A stretch of DNA of 64,000 nucleotides, from NCBI RefSeq assembly GCF_023074055.1, contig NZ_JADPKR010000057.1:27226-91225 (forward strand). The letters run 5' to 3'. The DNA comes from Bradyrhizobium sp. 141. GTDB taxonomy: Bacteria; Pseudomonadota; Alphaproteobacteria; Rhizobiales; Xanthobacteraceae. The position numbers and the translations under genes were made by a program. Below, in pieces: positions 10,764-18,836 of the stretch. The notes beneath the pieces are model-generated. The model saw only the letters and a program-made list of their open reading frames with translations. It ran no database searches and was not told the origin of the DNA. How positions within the stretch are numbered: position 1 is the first letter of the stretch; every line of letters starts with the position of its first letter.

Positions 10764-11029
10764 CGCCCAACATGCCTTCTAGCCAGCACCAATCCAGTCG
10801 CTCGCGCCTGGTCGGCCGTAATCTGCATGCAGTGGTCCGATCCATCGATTAGATGCAGGTCAAACTGTGGAAGACGCCGGAATGGCTGCTCCGTCACATC
10901 CGACGCAGCACATCGAACCAAGGTGAGCTGCGGAAAGCGGCTCCTTAGGTCAGCAACGGCGCTAGTGTCTGTGTTAGCTGTCGCAAGCAGGCGTTCGATT
11001 TCGATCAATTGTTCTGTGGCGAGCGCCAT
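10760..11029 (-). CDS. DUF6129-like nif-region protein (89 aa)
   Basis: An intact 89-residue protein with an N-terminal helix (QLIEIERLLATANTDTSAVA), then LRSRFPQLTLVRCAASDV and a C-terminal strand-rich part ending in RATGLVLARRH. I recognise it as the small DUF6129-type protein found in rhizobial nif clusters; this is from memory. No catalytic motif is evident. It lies between DUF3024 and the DegT remnant in one minus-strand run and overlaps the latter by four bases. The role is unknown, presumably a nitrogenase maturation accessory by context. Confidence 0.65.
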   Translation of the reverse strand: MALATEQLIEIERLLATANTDTSAVADLRSRFPQLTLVRCAASDVTEQPFRRLPQFDLHLIDGSDHCMQITADQARATGLVLARRHVGR

Positions 11030-11062
11030 TGTGGCTCCTATATGACTGCTGCTAAATGAGCA

Positions 11063-11416
11063 TCACTGCCAGAACAGCCGCTCGGGATCCGTGTTCAATT
11101 CGTCGATCGCAGAGGCCAGCCGGTGGAAAATGCTGTAAAATTTCCAGTTTCCTCGCGCATGGTTCTTGAAGAACAGTTTCCAGATCCCGCTCTCGACATC
11201 GTAATGAAATAGCGCGACATCGATCTGACCGCCATCGTTCTCGATATTGCGCGAGCAGCAGGGACTCTCAATGAGATAGCCAGCCTTTACCGGCGTCACA
11301 CTAGGCGAGACATAGCGATAGTGCTTGCGCGAGATCAAAGCACGTTCGATCCGCTTGCGATCTAGCTCGTTCGGATGCGGGATCAGCCCGACCGGTACCT
11401 CTCTCGACACTCTCAT
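11063..11416 (-). CDS. DUF3024-like protein (117 aa)
   Basis: An intact 117-residue protein. Residues 12-30 (PHPNELDRKRIERALISRK) and the central SPCCSRNIENDGGQIDVALF followed by WKLFFKNHARGNWKFY match my recollection of DUF3024 proteins from Bradyrhizobium nif regions. Two adjacent cysteines (CC) precede an aspartate-rich turn, so metal binding is possible but speculative. It is 15 bases downstream of the NifZ-domain ORF and 33 bases upstream of DUF6129, consistent with one operon driven from the nifB promoter. Function unknown. Confidence 0.65.
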   Translation of the reverse strand: MRVSREVPVGLIPHPNELDRKRIERALISRKHYRYVSPSVTPVKAGYLIESPCCSRNIENDGGQIDVALFHYDVESGIWKLFFKNHARGNWKFYSIFHRLASAIDELNTDPERLFWQ

Positions 11417-11431
11417 TGCGAGAACATCCCC

Positions 11432-11629
11432 TCAAAGGATTGTGATCTCTTCTTCAAGACAACCAACGACCAGCCGCTCACCAAAACCTACAAGATAAAT
11501 CGGCACGCGCGCTTCGGTATGCATCGCGACCCGGACAATCTCGCCGATAGCACCGGCGCCGACCAGGATCCCATCAGGCGGCGCGGTGGCAACTGACTCG
11601 TCATTGATGAGATTGACTGCGGTTTTCAC
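11432..11629 (-). CDS. second NifZ-domain protein (65 aa)
   Basis: Starting at GTG 11629, this 65-residue protein has the short NifZ beta-barrel pattern: ATAPPDGILVGAGAIGEIVR, then VPIYLVGFGERLVVGCLEEE. The closing V-x-C-x-E-E-E signature is typical of NifZ-domain proteins. NifZ helps convert P-cluster precursors in the nitrogenase MoFe protein. A separate, longer nifZ lies just upstream (11977-11663), so this is a tandem paralogue rather than the principal gene. It is possibly a shortened copy, since the usual N-terminal strand is brief. Confidence 0.6.
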   Translation of the reverse strand: MKTAVNLINDESVATAPPDGILVGAGAIGEIVRVAMHTEARVPIYLVGFGERLVVGCLEEEITIL

Positions 11630-11662
11630 GCGCTGGCCCGATCGATATTTTGAACGGCTCTG

Positions 11663-11977
11663 TCATGACACAGCCATTTCCGGCAATGGCAGATCATCTA
11701 CGCCCTCGTCGACCGGGTCGAGCTCTTTGCGCCCCATGCCGACGCGGTAGCCGCTTTCAAGAAATTCGACACCGTAGATATGGAATTTCTGCAGGAACGT
11801 GCCGATGGAAACGACATAACCCACGTCGCCCTTCCTGGCCAGAATGTCGCCGATCTCCTTGCCGCGAAAGGTGTCGTCATTGCGGATGGTACTGCTGGCC
11901 CGCACCTTTTCGCCGAGGCTGAACGCGGGCGGCCCGCTTTGCTGGACCACATCACTGTCGCGAACGATCATGTTCAT
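11663..11977 (-). CDS. nifZ: nitrogen fixation protein NifZ
   Basis: An intact 104-residue NifZ. Residues 22-60 (FSLGEKVRASSTIRNDDTF, then RGKEIGDILARKGDVGYV) and the following SIGTFLQKFHIYGVEFLESG cover the whole domain, and the length is normal for rhizobial NifZ. NifZ assists P-cluster maturation of NifDK in the cytoplasm. ATG 11977 is chosen because it fits the domain and follows a purine-rich GAGGGGG stretch; ATG 11971 is an alternative. It sits directly downstream of the nifB remnant, the order nifB-(frxA)-nifZ known from Bradyrhizobium, although the ferredoxin gene is missing here. Expression would depend on the nifB promoter at 12911. Confidence 0.85.
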   Translation of the reverse strand: MNMIVRDSDVVQQSGPPAFSLGEKVRASSTIRNDDTFRGKEIGDILARKGDVGYVVSIGTFLQKFHIYGVEFLESGYRVGMGRKELDPVDEGVDDLPLPEMAVS

Positions 11978-12855
11978 GCACCGCCCCCTCGCGAACCTGC
12001 AGGGCGCACGGAGACGCGAGCAGAGGTGCTCTTCTGCAGCATATTGCCCTCGTCTGCGATGAGACATGCCGACTCGTCATCCGCGATGCGAATCGCCACT
12101 TCGTAGCGGGCATGCCGTTCAGGTTCGCCAGCGAGTTCCGGAAACTCCTCCTGCCTGGTCGTGATCCTCGCCGCAGGCTCATCCTCAATCTTGGCCTGAT
12201 AAGCCTTGCGCGTCTCGAGGTCATATTGAACGTCCATGACCATGACCTTCTCTATGGTGAACTCGCTGCTGCGATCATCTCCGAGCAGGCCGACGGCGTC
12301 AGCGCGGCACTGGCGGCGATGCCGCATCATCTTTATCTGACCTTCACAAGCATCCTGAAGCGCCGCCAATTCCTGCGCTGTCGGGCCTCGCTGGCCTTTG
12401 AGCCCGAATGCTGTGCCGTGTTCGGGCGCGGAGATCTGTGGCATGATAAGTCGTTTTCGGATTGGCCAAGGCATCGCCGGGGCCGGCGATACCGAGCACA
12501 GTCAGCTGTGGAATTCTGGTGGCGACCGCGAGCAGCTTTCTCACCGCCTGCTCAGGAGTGAGCTTCTCACTAACAACCCCCGGACGCGATTCATTGGCGC
12601 AGTCGTACTTACGATTGGAGTAGTTGCATTGAATATTGCAAGCCGGCGCGACCGCGACATGGATGCGAGCGTAATGATGATGAGCTTCTTCGCTATAGCA
12701 GGGATGAGTCCTAACTTTGTCCCAGATTTCGGACGGCAGATCGCCTGGGGCAGCCTGTGACCCATAGCTCCCTTTGCCATTCTTCGAAGAGCTCCGGGAA
12801 CCCTTATAATCGGTGATGACCCGCATCCCGCCGCTATCCTCAGCATCTTTGACAT
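11974..12855 (-). pseudogene. nifB: nifB remnant with large internal deletion
   Basis: NifB is the radical-SAM enzyme that builds NifB-co, the core of the FeMo cofactor. The probable start is ATG 12855 (frame reads GCGSS soon after), with a frameshift near 12795. The N-terminal part then includes THPCYSEEAHHHYARIHVAV and the radical-SAM loop, but it reads C-NIQ-C-NY-S: the third cluster cysteine is replaced by serine (codon 12617-12619). After GIAGPGDALANP the reading jumps, near 12440-12480, to the C-terminal part (ISAPEHGTAFGLKGQRGPT, then MMRHRRQCRADAVGLLG), so about 250 codons of the barrel are deleted. The end of the C-terminal NifX-like domain is also unrecognisable. It cannot encode an active NifB. 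Confidence 0.85.
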
Positions 12856-12896
12856 GTTTTCCGCGTCCGGCCTGAGCGGCCACAGAACGAGAGTTA

Positions 12897-12911
12897 GCAA
12901 CTCGCGTGCCA
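12897..12911 (-). promoter_or_regulatory. sigma-54 (-24/-12) promoter of the nifB unit
   Basis: On the minus strand the sequence reads TGGCAC, five bases, TTGC, an exact match to the RpoN consensus. Transcription would start near 12886, about 30 bases before the nifB ATG at 12855. A degenerate NifA upstream site (CGT-N10-ACA, one mismatch) is at 12999-13014, about 90 bases upstream of the -24 element. This promoter would drive the nifB remnant and the intact nifZ, DUF3024 and DUF6129 genes behind it. Confidence 0.8.
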
Positions 12912-13149
12912 TCTCGGATGGCGATGGCATTCCCGCCCTGTGAATGAGTTAGCTAGACGTGATCCGCACAGTTGCGCGCGCTTCAGCGACAGTTCACACG
13001 TCGCAAATGCGACAGGCGTCGCGATTGTGACGGAGATGGCCGTTGGGTTCTCATTGAGCTCTCGCGTGAAATCTCCCAACCCGCACCGGTCGTTTGCGAT
13101 GCGACCTCTTCCTACTAGCGGACCGGGGCGAGCAGCCCACTTTGCGTCG

Positions 13150-13505
13150 CTACTTGGCGCTCAACATCTCTATCGCGTGCGGGAGCCATATCGCGATCGG
13201 TGTCAGGTGTTGCTCGACCAGAAAGCAGAGTTCGTTGCGCGAGAGTGCTTGCGGATCGACGATCGCGTAATGGACGTCAGCCGAGCGTTTGGTGATCTGC
13301 CGCGCATAAATAGCAAAAGCCGATCTGAAGCGACAGCCGATGAAGAGGAAGCTCCGTCCGTTCCGCCTTTCCTTGATGATGTCGGGAACTGGTGTCTGGA
13401 TGTCGATTTCAGTCAGAACCTCAACATAATCAGCGTCAGTAATCAGAAAGCTCTTGACCGGCAGCACGCCGCCATGCGGCTTGCGCAGCACAGTAGGCCA
13501 ATGGG
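13150..13505 (-). pseudogene. SIR2-family protein, C-terminal fragment
   Basis: The frame reads LRKPHGGVLPVKSFLITDADY, then DIIKERRNGRSFLFIGCRF and ends with NELCFLVEQHLTPIAIWLP. The KPHG motif followed by I-T-D-x-D-Y and a later FIGxxxxD-like turn is the pattern of SIR2-like NAD-binding proteins. A short frameshift follows GCRF, after which IYARQITKRSADVHYAIVDP continues. The N-terminal NAD-binding half is missing upstream. It lies upstream of the nifB promoter on the same strand. From memory, SIR2-like genes occur in bradyrhizobial nif islands; the original role is not known. Confidence 0.6.
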
Positions 13506-13710
13506 CCCCGCAGCGGGACTTATACTCCTATGTTCCAGCCTATTCGCCTTTATCTTATAGAGCTTAAGTAATTTAAGGCATCGTATCGCCTCTGAGATCA
13601 AAGACAATAATTCTCTTTTCGACTGCCGACTTGCCACCTTGGCCAGCTTGATGTGCCGGGCCATCCACCGGCGGAGATCGTGACAGTCCAGGTTGGTTGC
13701 GCCGGCCTCG

Positions 13711-14313
13711 TTAGCCAGCAGTTACTCTGCGGACCAGCCGGTTGAGCCCTTCGATGGCTGCACGCAGCAGCTTGCCGTCGGTCGGGAAGGTGACGGCTTT
13801 GGGCTGCACCGTGGTATCCACGGTGACCCGCTTGAGATCGCGCCTGCGCAGTGCCCCGGCGTCGTGCGCCACCCTCAGGCTCTCGGCCAGCAGAAGCTCG
13901 AGCTTGTCACCAAAGCGCTTGCACCAATGGCTGAGATCCGAGCGCTCATGCGGAAACTCGTGCTGGAAAAACGCCTCGCCGGTGAAGTGCTGGGAATACG
14001 GATCACGGACCCAGCGATCGCACACGCCTTCGTCGGAGAGACCATAAATGTGCTTGAGCAGCAGCAGCCCAACCACGAAGCGGGTCTCGATCCCAGGGCG
14101 GCCCTTGTCGCTGTACAGCGGTGCAATCTGCGCATCGACCCAAGCCCAGTCGACCTTGCCGGCGAGCTGCACCGGCTCGTGCTTCATGTTGATGATCTGA
14201 TCGAGCCTGGCACGAAACAGATCGCCTTCTTCCGTCGCTTTCGGCTTCTTCGGTCGCATCGGCTCCTCCGATACGGCCATCGAATCAGGCTTTGCGATTC
14301 GACGGAATCTCAA
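13711..14313 (-). mobile_element. IS5-family transposase, N-terminal part only
   Basis: A 200-residue frame matches the N-terminal half of IS5-group transposases: LDQIINMKHEPVQLAGKVDW, FVVGLLLLKHIYGLSDEGVC, and FFQHEFPHERSDLSHWCKRF, followed by the first DDE aspartate in VTVDTTVQPKAVTFPTD. It then breaks off after EGLNRLVRRV at the left end, so the second Asp and the Glu are missing. The element is truncated and cannot transpose. I could not define inverted repeats. Confidence 0.8.
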
Positions 14314-14838
14314 ACTGCAAATTGCAGGCTTCCGATGCTCAAACCTATCAACGCCTGCAATCCGAAACGCACCAACGTCCGGAAACCCGATTCCTGATCA
14401 GCACCTTAGGCGTTGTTCACGGACGACGGCCTAAGAGGGATGTTTCAAGAACGAGGCGGGAGCGAATTGACGTGAGTCAATGCGAACCAAGCGTGCCATC
14501 GATCGCTTTATGCCGAGCGGCATCAGCGCTCAGATACTGTTGCCGTTGAGAGGCGGCGAGACTCCCAGGCACTCCGTCCCACTTGGCCGCGCCTGCGCCG
14601 TGGCCTCAGCCAACGGCTCAGGCGCCGAGAATCGAGGTCCATACATGAATGGTGCACTGCGCATCGCGGGATCTTGGATCTGATCGAAGCAACAGCACCT
14701 TTCCCCGATATATGCTGAGATATCAGCACTTCTCGTTCCAGCTCTCCAATAAAACGTTCGAAGCCCACAACGGCATCGAAAATTCTCCTTCGGCAACCCG
14801 ATCGTCGGGCGCGGCCTTGATCGCCTAGATTGTCCGGT
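14314..14838. other. no identifiable gene
   Basis: A minus-strand frame (14796-14530) reads in part DPAMRSAPFMYGPRFSAPEP and looks weakly protein-like, but no family, start signal or partner supports it. It is probably IS flank and decayed sequence. Confidence 0.3.
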
Positions 14839-15282
14839 CTAAGAGTGCGGTGCGCACGTTCGGCTCTTAGAGGACCGGCGCCGCCCCAGTCGTTCAGGCT
14901 CGCGCCGACGTAGTTCGACAGAATGGGATCGTGCCGGCACTGGCGATGCCAGCTCACGAGCTCTCGTGTCCTCTGGCTGGACTTGGGGCGTGCCAGGGCG
15001 CGGCTCCATCAGTTCGAGCACCGCTCGTCCCTCGTCCGTGATGCGCCACCCTCCATTCACACGCTCGACGAGTCGTTGCGAAAAAAGGTCGAGCTCGGGC
15101 ACGCGGGCGCCCATTCTCTTGGTGCGCGCCGCCCAATCGGGACCGCTCGTGGCCAAAATGGCCATGTCTCGCTTGAGGTCCGGCATGGATGCGAACCCGT
15201 CCGGGTAGCTCACAAGGATCTTCAACACCGTGACCTGGAAATTCACATGAGCACTATCAGTGTTGTCCGCACCTACCGCCAC
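14839..15282 (-). CDS. hypothetical winged-helix-like protein, C-terminus possibly frameshifted
   Basis: Residues 12-95 (VNFQVTVLKILVSYPDGFAS, MPDLKRDMAILATSG, then FSQRLVERVNGGWRITDEGR) look like a compact winged-helix domain found in many Bradyrhizobium hypothetical proteins. After ELMEPRPGTPQ the composition changes to arginine-rich text, which suggests a late frameshift replaced the native C-terminus. The GTG start is uncertain; the true start may be a few codons inside. It overlaps the following small gene by 10 bases, so the two were probably co-transcribed. Function unknown; DNA binding is a guess from the fold. Confidence 0.55.
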   Translation of the reverse strand: MAVGADNTDSAHVNFQVTVLKILVSYPDGFASMPDLKRDMAILATSGPDWAARTKRMGARVPELDLFSQRLVERVNGGWRITDEGRAVLELMEPRPGTPQVQPEDTRARELASPVPARSHSVELRRREPERLGRRRSSKSRTCAPHS

Positions 15283-15533
15283 ATTGTTGGCGCAGAGCGA
15301 AGAGCTTCCATGCCGACCTGCCTAAGGCGGTCCGCCGTGATCTCACCTCTGTTGGCGGCGTCCAAGATCTTGGAAGCGACATGGGCCCGAGTGCCGGTTT
15401 CGCTGCGAGGCAGACCCTCGCAAACCTCCTCAAGAACAGCACGCAAAAGCGCAGTGGTCGTTGCGTCGAACACTTGGCGACTCCGGAAGGCGCAAAAGAA
15501 TGGTAGCACGAGGAAGCACGCTGAAACTTTCAA
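15273..15533 (-). CDS. small hypothetical protein of a Bradyrhizobium-type family (86 aa)
   Basis: The core FDATTTALLRAVLEEVCEGL followed by ETGTRAHVASKILDAANRGE and LRQVGMEALRSAPTMWR matches a small helical protein I associate with many Bradyrhizobium genomes. The first ~18 residues are hydrophobic and cysteine-containing and may not be native, so the real start could be further inside. It lies immediately upstream of, and overlaps, the winged-helix-like ORF. Function is not known. Confidence 0.6.
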   Translation of the reverse strand: MKVSACFLVLPFFCAFRSRQVFDATTTALLRAVLEEVCEGLPRSETGTRAHVASKILDAANRGEITADRLRQVGMEALRSAPTMWR

Positions 15534-15879
15534 ATGAACTACTAGCTGATTCCAAGACTATGAACTTCACCACAGTTGCCGTTGTTCGTTGATTGCCTGA
15601 GACGTCGCGGCCGTGTCCTCCTCACGGAGGATAGTTATGATGCTCTTGCTCCGCCACGCCAGTGCCGAGGAACCACCTCCGTGATGGAATTTCAGCCCCG
15701 GAGAGACTCTTTTTGACGATTTTCATCGCGATGGCTGTCCTCACCGCGCAACATGAACTCATTCTCGTGGCGGCGCATCTTCAGCATCAATATCGCGCGC
15801 TGAGGCTGATTGAGCTCGCTCACCCGATGCTCAACTGCGCGCACGGCCATTCGTAACTTGCCTTGAAATCCTTAATTCT
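15534..15879. other. no identifiable gene
   Basis: A short plus-strand frame (15662-15856) ends in HQYRALRLIELAHPML but has no start signal or family. I see nothing else supportable in this stretch. Confidence 0.3.
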
Positions 15880-16215
15880 CGTTGAAGCCAAGGTTTCGTT
15901 GGGCCGAGACCACGTTCTGGAATCGTGTTGCATAAAGATTGATGACAGACCGCAGGGAGGGTCATCGTCGCGCAAATCGGTCACGAATCCCTCAACACGA
16001 CTGGATGCTGCGAGCTGGCGCTCATGATTATCGGCATGCTTCTTGATCGATTCTTCACTGGGCTTGCGCTCGAATTCGGTTGCAATTTGCCCGGATTCCA
16101 AGAAGGTTTGTGACAACGATACGACATGATCTTTGAATTCGTTGCTGGCATTCGACTCATGTTGCGCCACGCTCCCGTAGAGCATGGCGACAGTGCAGAG
16201 TGCGCCTGTGACAAT
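15880..16215 (-). pseudogene. methyl-accepting chemotaxis protein, periplasmic N-terminal remnant
   Basis: The minus strand reads a membrane-exit segment (VTGALCTVAMLYGSVAQHE) followed by a helical sensor region: NEFKDHVVSLSQTFLESGQI, then KPSEESIKKHADNHERQLAA and EGFVTDLRDDDP. This is the first part of a receptor-type ligand-binding domain of a transducer. It loses similarity after about 15900 and has no HAMP or signalling domain, so it is a fragment. Assignment is by general pattern. Confidence 0.5.
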
Positions 16216-16769
16216 GACCCCTGAAATCCCCGGCAGTGCCAGCTGTTCGCGTAGCCCAACGCGGAATCCGCGACGCGGTGATGATGTCCAATTCCGATCG
16301 CGACTTTGCGCATTTTGCCCCTCAAATGACTTGTTCGTACGCGCCCGATGCTGGTTCGCACTGTCGCGACGCGCAGCTATCCTGCCAAATCGCCGAGCTC
16401 AATGTTTCTCTGCCTCTCGTTGACGAGCGCTGACTAATTTAGATTGATTTGCTAAATCCTGAAACCGAGCTATCGAGGGTACGGACGCGTACAACGAGCG
16501 AGTGTTCGATGGCCTCAATGAACAGTACGCAAGTTCGAATATTCTCGCGAGAAACGCTTCAAGATAGCAGTTGCTGCGAACTTGGCGAAATCTGCGCACG
16601 AAAACTGCAAGATATCGCTGCGAACGCCTCCAATCCTCCCAGGTAAATGAGTATCCGATATCCGCTTGCACGATCTGACGACGTTTCGTGCAAGATTGGA
16701 GTTCCCAGTGAGTTCATTTACTTGCCGAGCTCCTATTCAGTGCCCTTCGGGGCTTTTCCTCCCTGACTC
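16216..16769. other. no identifiable gene
   Basis: Short frames on both strands (for example minus 16671-16399) have no recognisable family. The stretch ends at the terminator at 16770-16799. Confidence 0.3.
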
Positions 16770-16799
16770 GGCCGCGCGGTATCTCGCGCGGCCTTTTTT
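16770..16799 (+). terminator. rho-independent terminator
   Basis: GGCCGCGCG, a six-base loop and CGCGCGGCC form a perfect nine-pair stem (16770-16793) followed by six T on the plus strand. No intact gene directly upstream uses it, so it is probably left over from a lost gene. Confidence 0.8.
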
Positions 16800-16984
16800 C
16801 GCGATCGACGAAGACCTGATTGCTCGGATTTGAAAACCTCCAGGAGCAACGCGACGACCCCGACCGCCGCCGCACAACCCACGCAAGGCTCGTCCTTCCT
16901 GCGCTAGCGTCTGAAGAACCCGTCACATCTGCGGGAGGCCTGCTACACTGATGGCGCCTGAGTCGGCTCACCTCGCCTTTCGGT

Positions 16985-17860
16985 AAAAACAATCTGGCGA
17001 TCGGCATTGAGCTCGCCAAACTGCCGCAGCTCTCGGCCGACGGCTGCACGAGAGCCGTGGAGGCTGCTGAACGAGCGCTCCCTGCATGGGCTAAGCTCAC
17101 AGCCAAGCAACGTTCCAACATCCTGCGCAAATGGTACGAATTGATCGTTGCCAATCGCGAGGATCTCGCGCTAATCCTGACCTCCGAGCAGGGCAAGCCG
17201 CTCTCCGAGGCGCTAGGCGAAGTCGATATCGTTGGCGCCTATGTCGAGTTCTACACCGAAGAGGCGCGCCGCATCTATGGCGAAACGATTCCCTCGCCGC
17301 GCCCGGATGCAAGGCTGCTTGCGATCAAGCCACCGATTGGCGTCTGCGGCGCCATCACGCCGTGGAACTTCCCCAACTCGATGATCACCCGCAAGGTATG
17401 GCCGGCGCGCCGCAGGCTGCACCGTGGTGCTGAAACCAGTCAGTGAGACGCCGCTCTCGGCGCTTGCGCTCGCAGCCCTCGCTGAGAAAGCCGGCGCGCC
17501 CAAGCGGGTCTTCAACGTCTTCACCGGAGATTCGCGACCGATCGGCGAGGTTTTGTGCGAGCACGCGGCCGTTTGTCGGCTTCACCGGCTCGACCGCGGT
17601 CGGCAAGATCCTCTACCGTCGGGCCTCCGTCGGCCTGAAGAAGCTCGGCCTCGAGCTCGGCGGTAAGGCGCCTTTCGTGGTGTTCGACGACTCGATATCG
17701 ATGCCGCCATCGAAGGCGCCATCGTCTCCAAATACCGCAACATGGGCCAGACCTGCGTCTGCGCCAACCGCCTCTACGCACAGGCAGGCATCTATGAGGA
17801 ATTCGTGCAGAAACTCTCGACGAAGGTCGCGGCGATAAAGATCCGCGAGGCTGCGGTTCG
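16985..17860 (+). pseudogene. gabD: succinate-semialdehyde dehydrogenase (GabD) pseudogene
   Basis: Consecutive frames give a class I aldehyde dehydrogenase: LPQLSADGCTRAVEAAERAL, then LTSEQGKPLSEALGEVD, IGVCGAITPWNFPNSMITRK, after a frameshift at about 17400 VVLKPVSETPLSALALA, then GFTGSTAVGKILYRRA with LELGGKAPFVVFDD carrying the catalytic-base Glu, and finally MGQTCVCANRLYAQ with the catalytic Cys. At least three frameshifts (about 17400, 17570 and 17700) break it. The N-terminal ~45 residues and the C-terminal third are missing; the frame fuses into an MFS fragment at about 17860. SSADH oxidises succinate semialdehyde in GABA breakdown. Confidence 0.85.
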
Positions 17861-18610
17861 TGCCTGCACACTGTCCATGAGCGGCGCGATCGCGGCGGTT
17901 GTGCTCAGTCATAATTCGGTCTTGACAGCCGCAGCTCTGGTTTTGGCGGGCGCCGTATGGACGTGGACGCTGTTCAACATTGGCGTGCAGCTCTCCGCCC
18001 CGCGCTAGGTTGCGGGCCAATCCGTTGCGGCTTGGTAGGCTGCGTTCTCTGGGGGCCAAGCAGTTGGCAGTTGGGGCTGGGGGCGCCTCACCGATGCCGT
18101 CGCTGTCGACATCACGCTGCTCGTCTCTGCCGGACTGATGCTGCTCTTGCCGCTGCTTGGGCGCTGGCTGCGCATGCCGGCCATCACCGAGCGCGGGGAT
18201 GACGCCGACATGCTTGCCGATCCTAAGGTGCGGCTCCCGCTGACCTGCCGGAGCGGCCCACTGGTAGTTGAGCTCGACTATCGCGTGGCCTCGGAAAATG
18301 CGCGAGCCTTCGACAACCTCATGCAGGATGTGCAGCTCTACCGGCGACGCAACGGCGCCTATGGTTGGTCAATTGCGCGTGATATCGCCGACCCCGAGCT
18401 GTGGACCGAGCGCTAGACTACCCGACATGACTCGATATTTGCGCCAACGCAACCGCTGGACCAGTCGGAGCGCGCACTACACGAGAAGGCCATGGCATTC
18501 CATATCGGGCCTGAGCCCCTGAGTATCTGTCGTATGCTGGAGCGCCCGTTTGGATCGGTACGCTGGAAGGATGATGTGCCCGACCGCGCCGCGAGTGAGC
18601 GCTAGCTGCT
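17860..18610 (+). pseudogene. MFS transporter with DUF894-type C-terminus, fragment
   Basis: The text after the gabD fragment is the C-terminal part of a larger MFS exporter: AGAVWTWTLFNIGVQLSAPR, DITLLVSAGLMLLLPLLGRW in a shifted frame, then the soluble tail VELDYRVASENARAFDNLMQ and YRRRNGAYGWSIARDIADP, and finally AFHIGPEPLSI in another frame. These soluble C-terminal features are typical of DUF894 transporters. The N-terminal membrane domain is absent and at least three frameshifts are present. The junction with gabD at about 17860 must come from a deletion. Confidence 0.7.
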
Positions 18611-18769
18611 GGTTGAGAGCGCGGCTCAGGCACTAGCTGTCGTCCCTTCCATCGCACCCGCATTCAAGGACCCCGGGTACGTTGACGCCCTTGCGCTTGG
18701 CTAAGCCTTCGCCGTCAATCAAGTTGGAGAGAGGACTTCCACCTCCAAGCTGTCGCTCATACTCGGCAC

Positions 18770-18798
18770 ACAAAAAGGGCCACTCTGATGAGCGGCCC
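18770..18798 (-). terminator. rho-independent terminator of ald
   Basis: Read on the minus strand, GGGCCGCT, a six-base loop and AGTGGCCC form an eight-pair stem (18777-18798, one G-T pair) followed by TTTTTG. It lies about 40 bases after the ald stop codon. Confidence 0.8.
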
Positions 18799-18836
18799 AA
18801 GTCTGCGACGAAACGTCCCGTAGGGGACCTCTAGGA

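Noticed and set aside
12999..13014. NifA upstream activator site
   Set aside because: It reads CGT-N10-ACA and not TGT-N10-ACA, so it is only a weak candidate and not listed as a feature.
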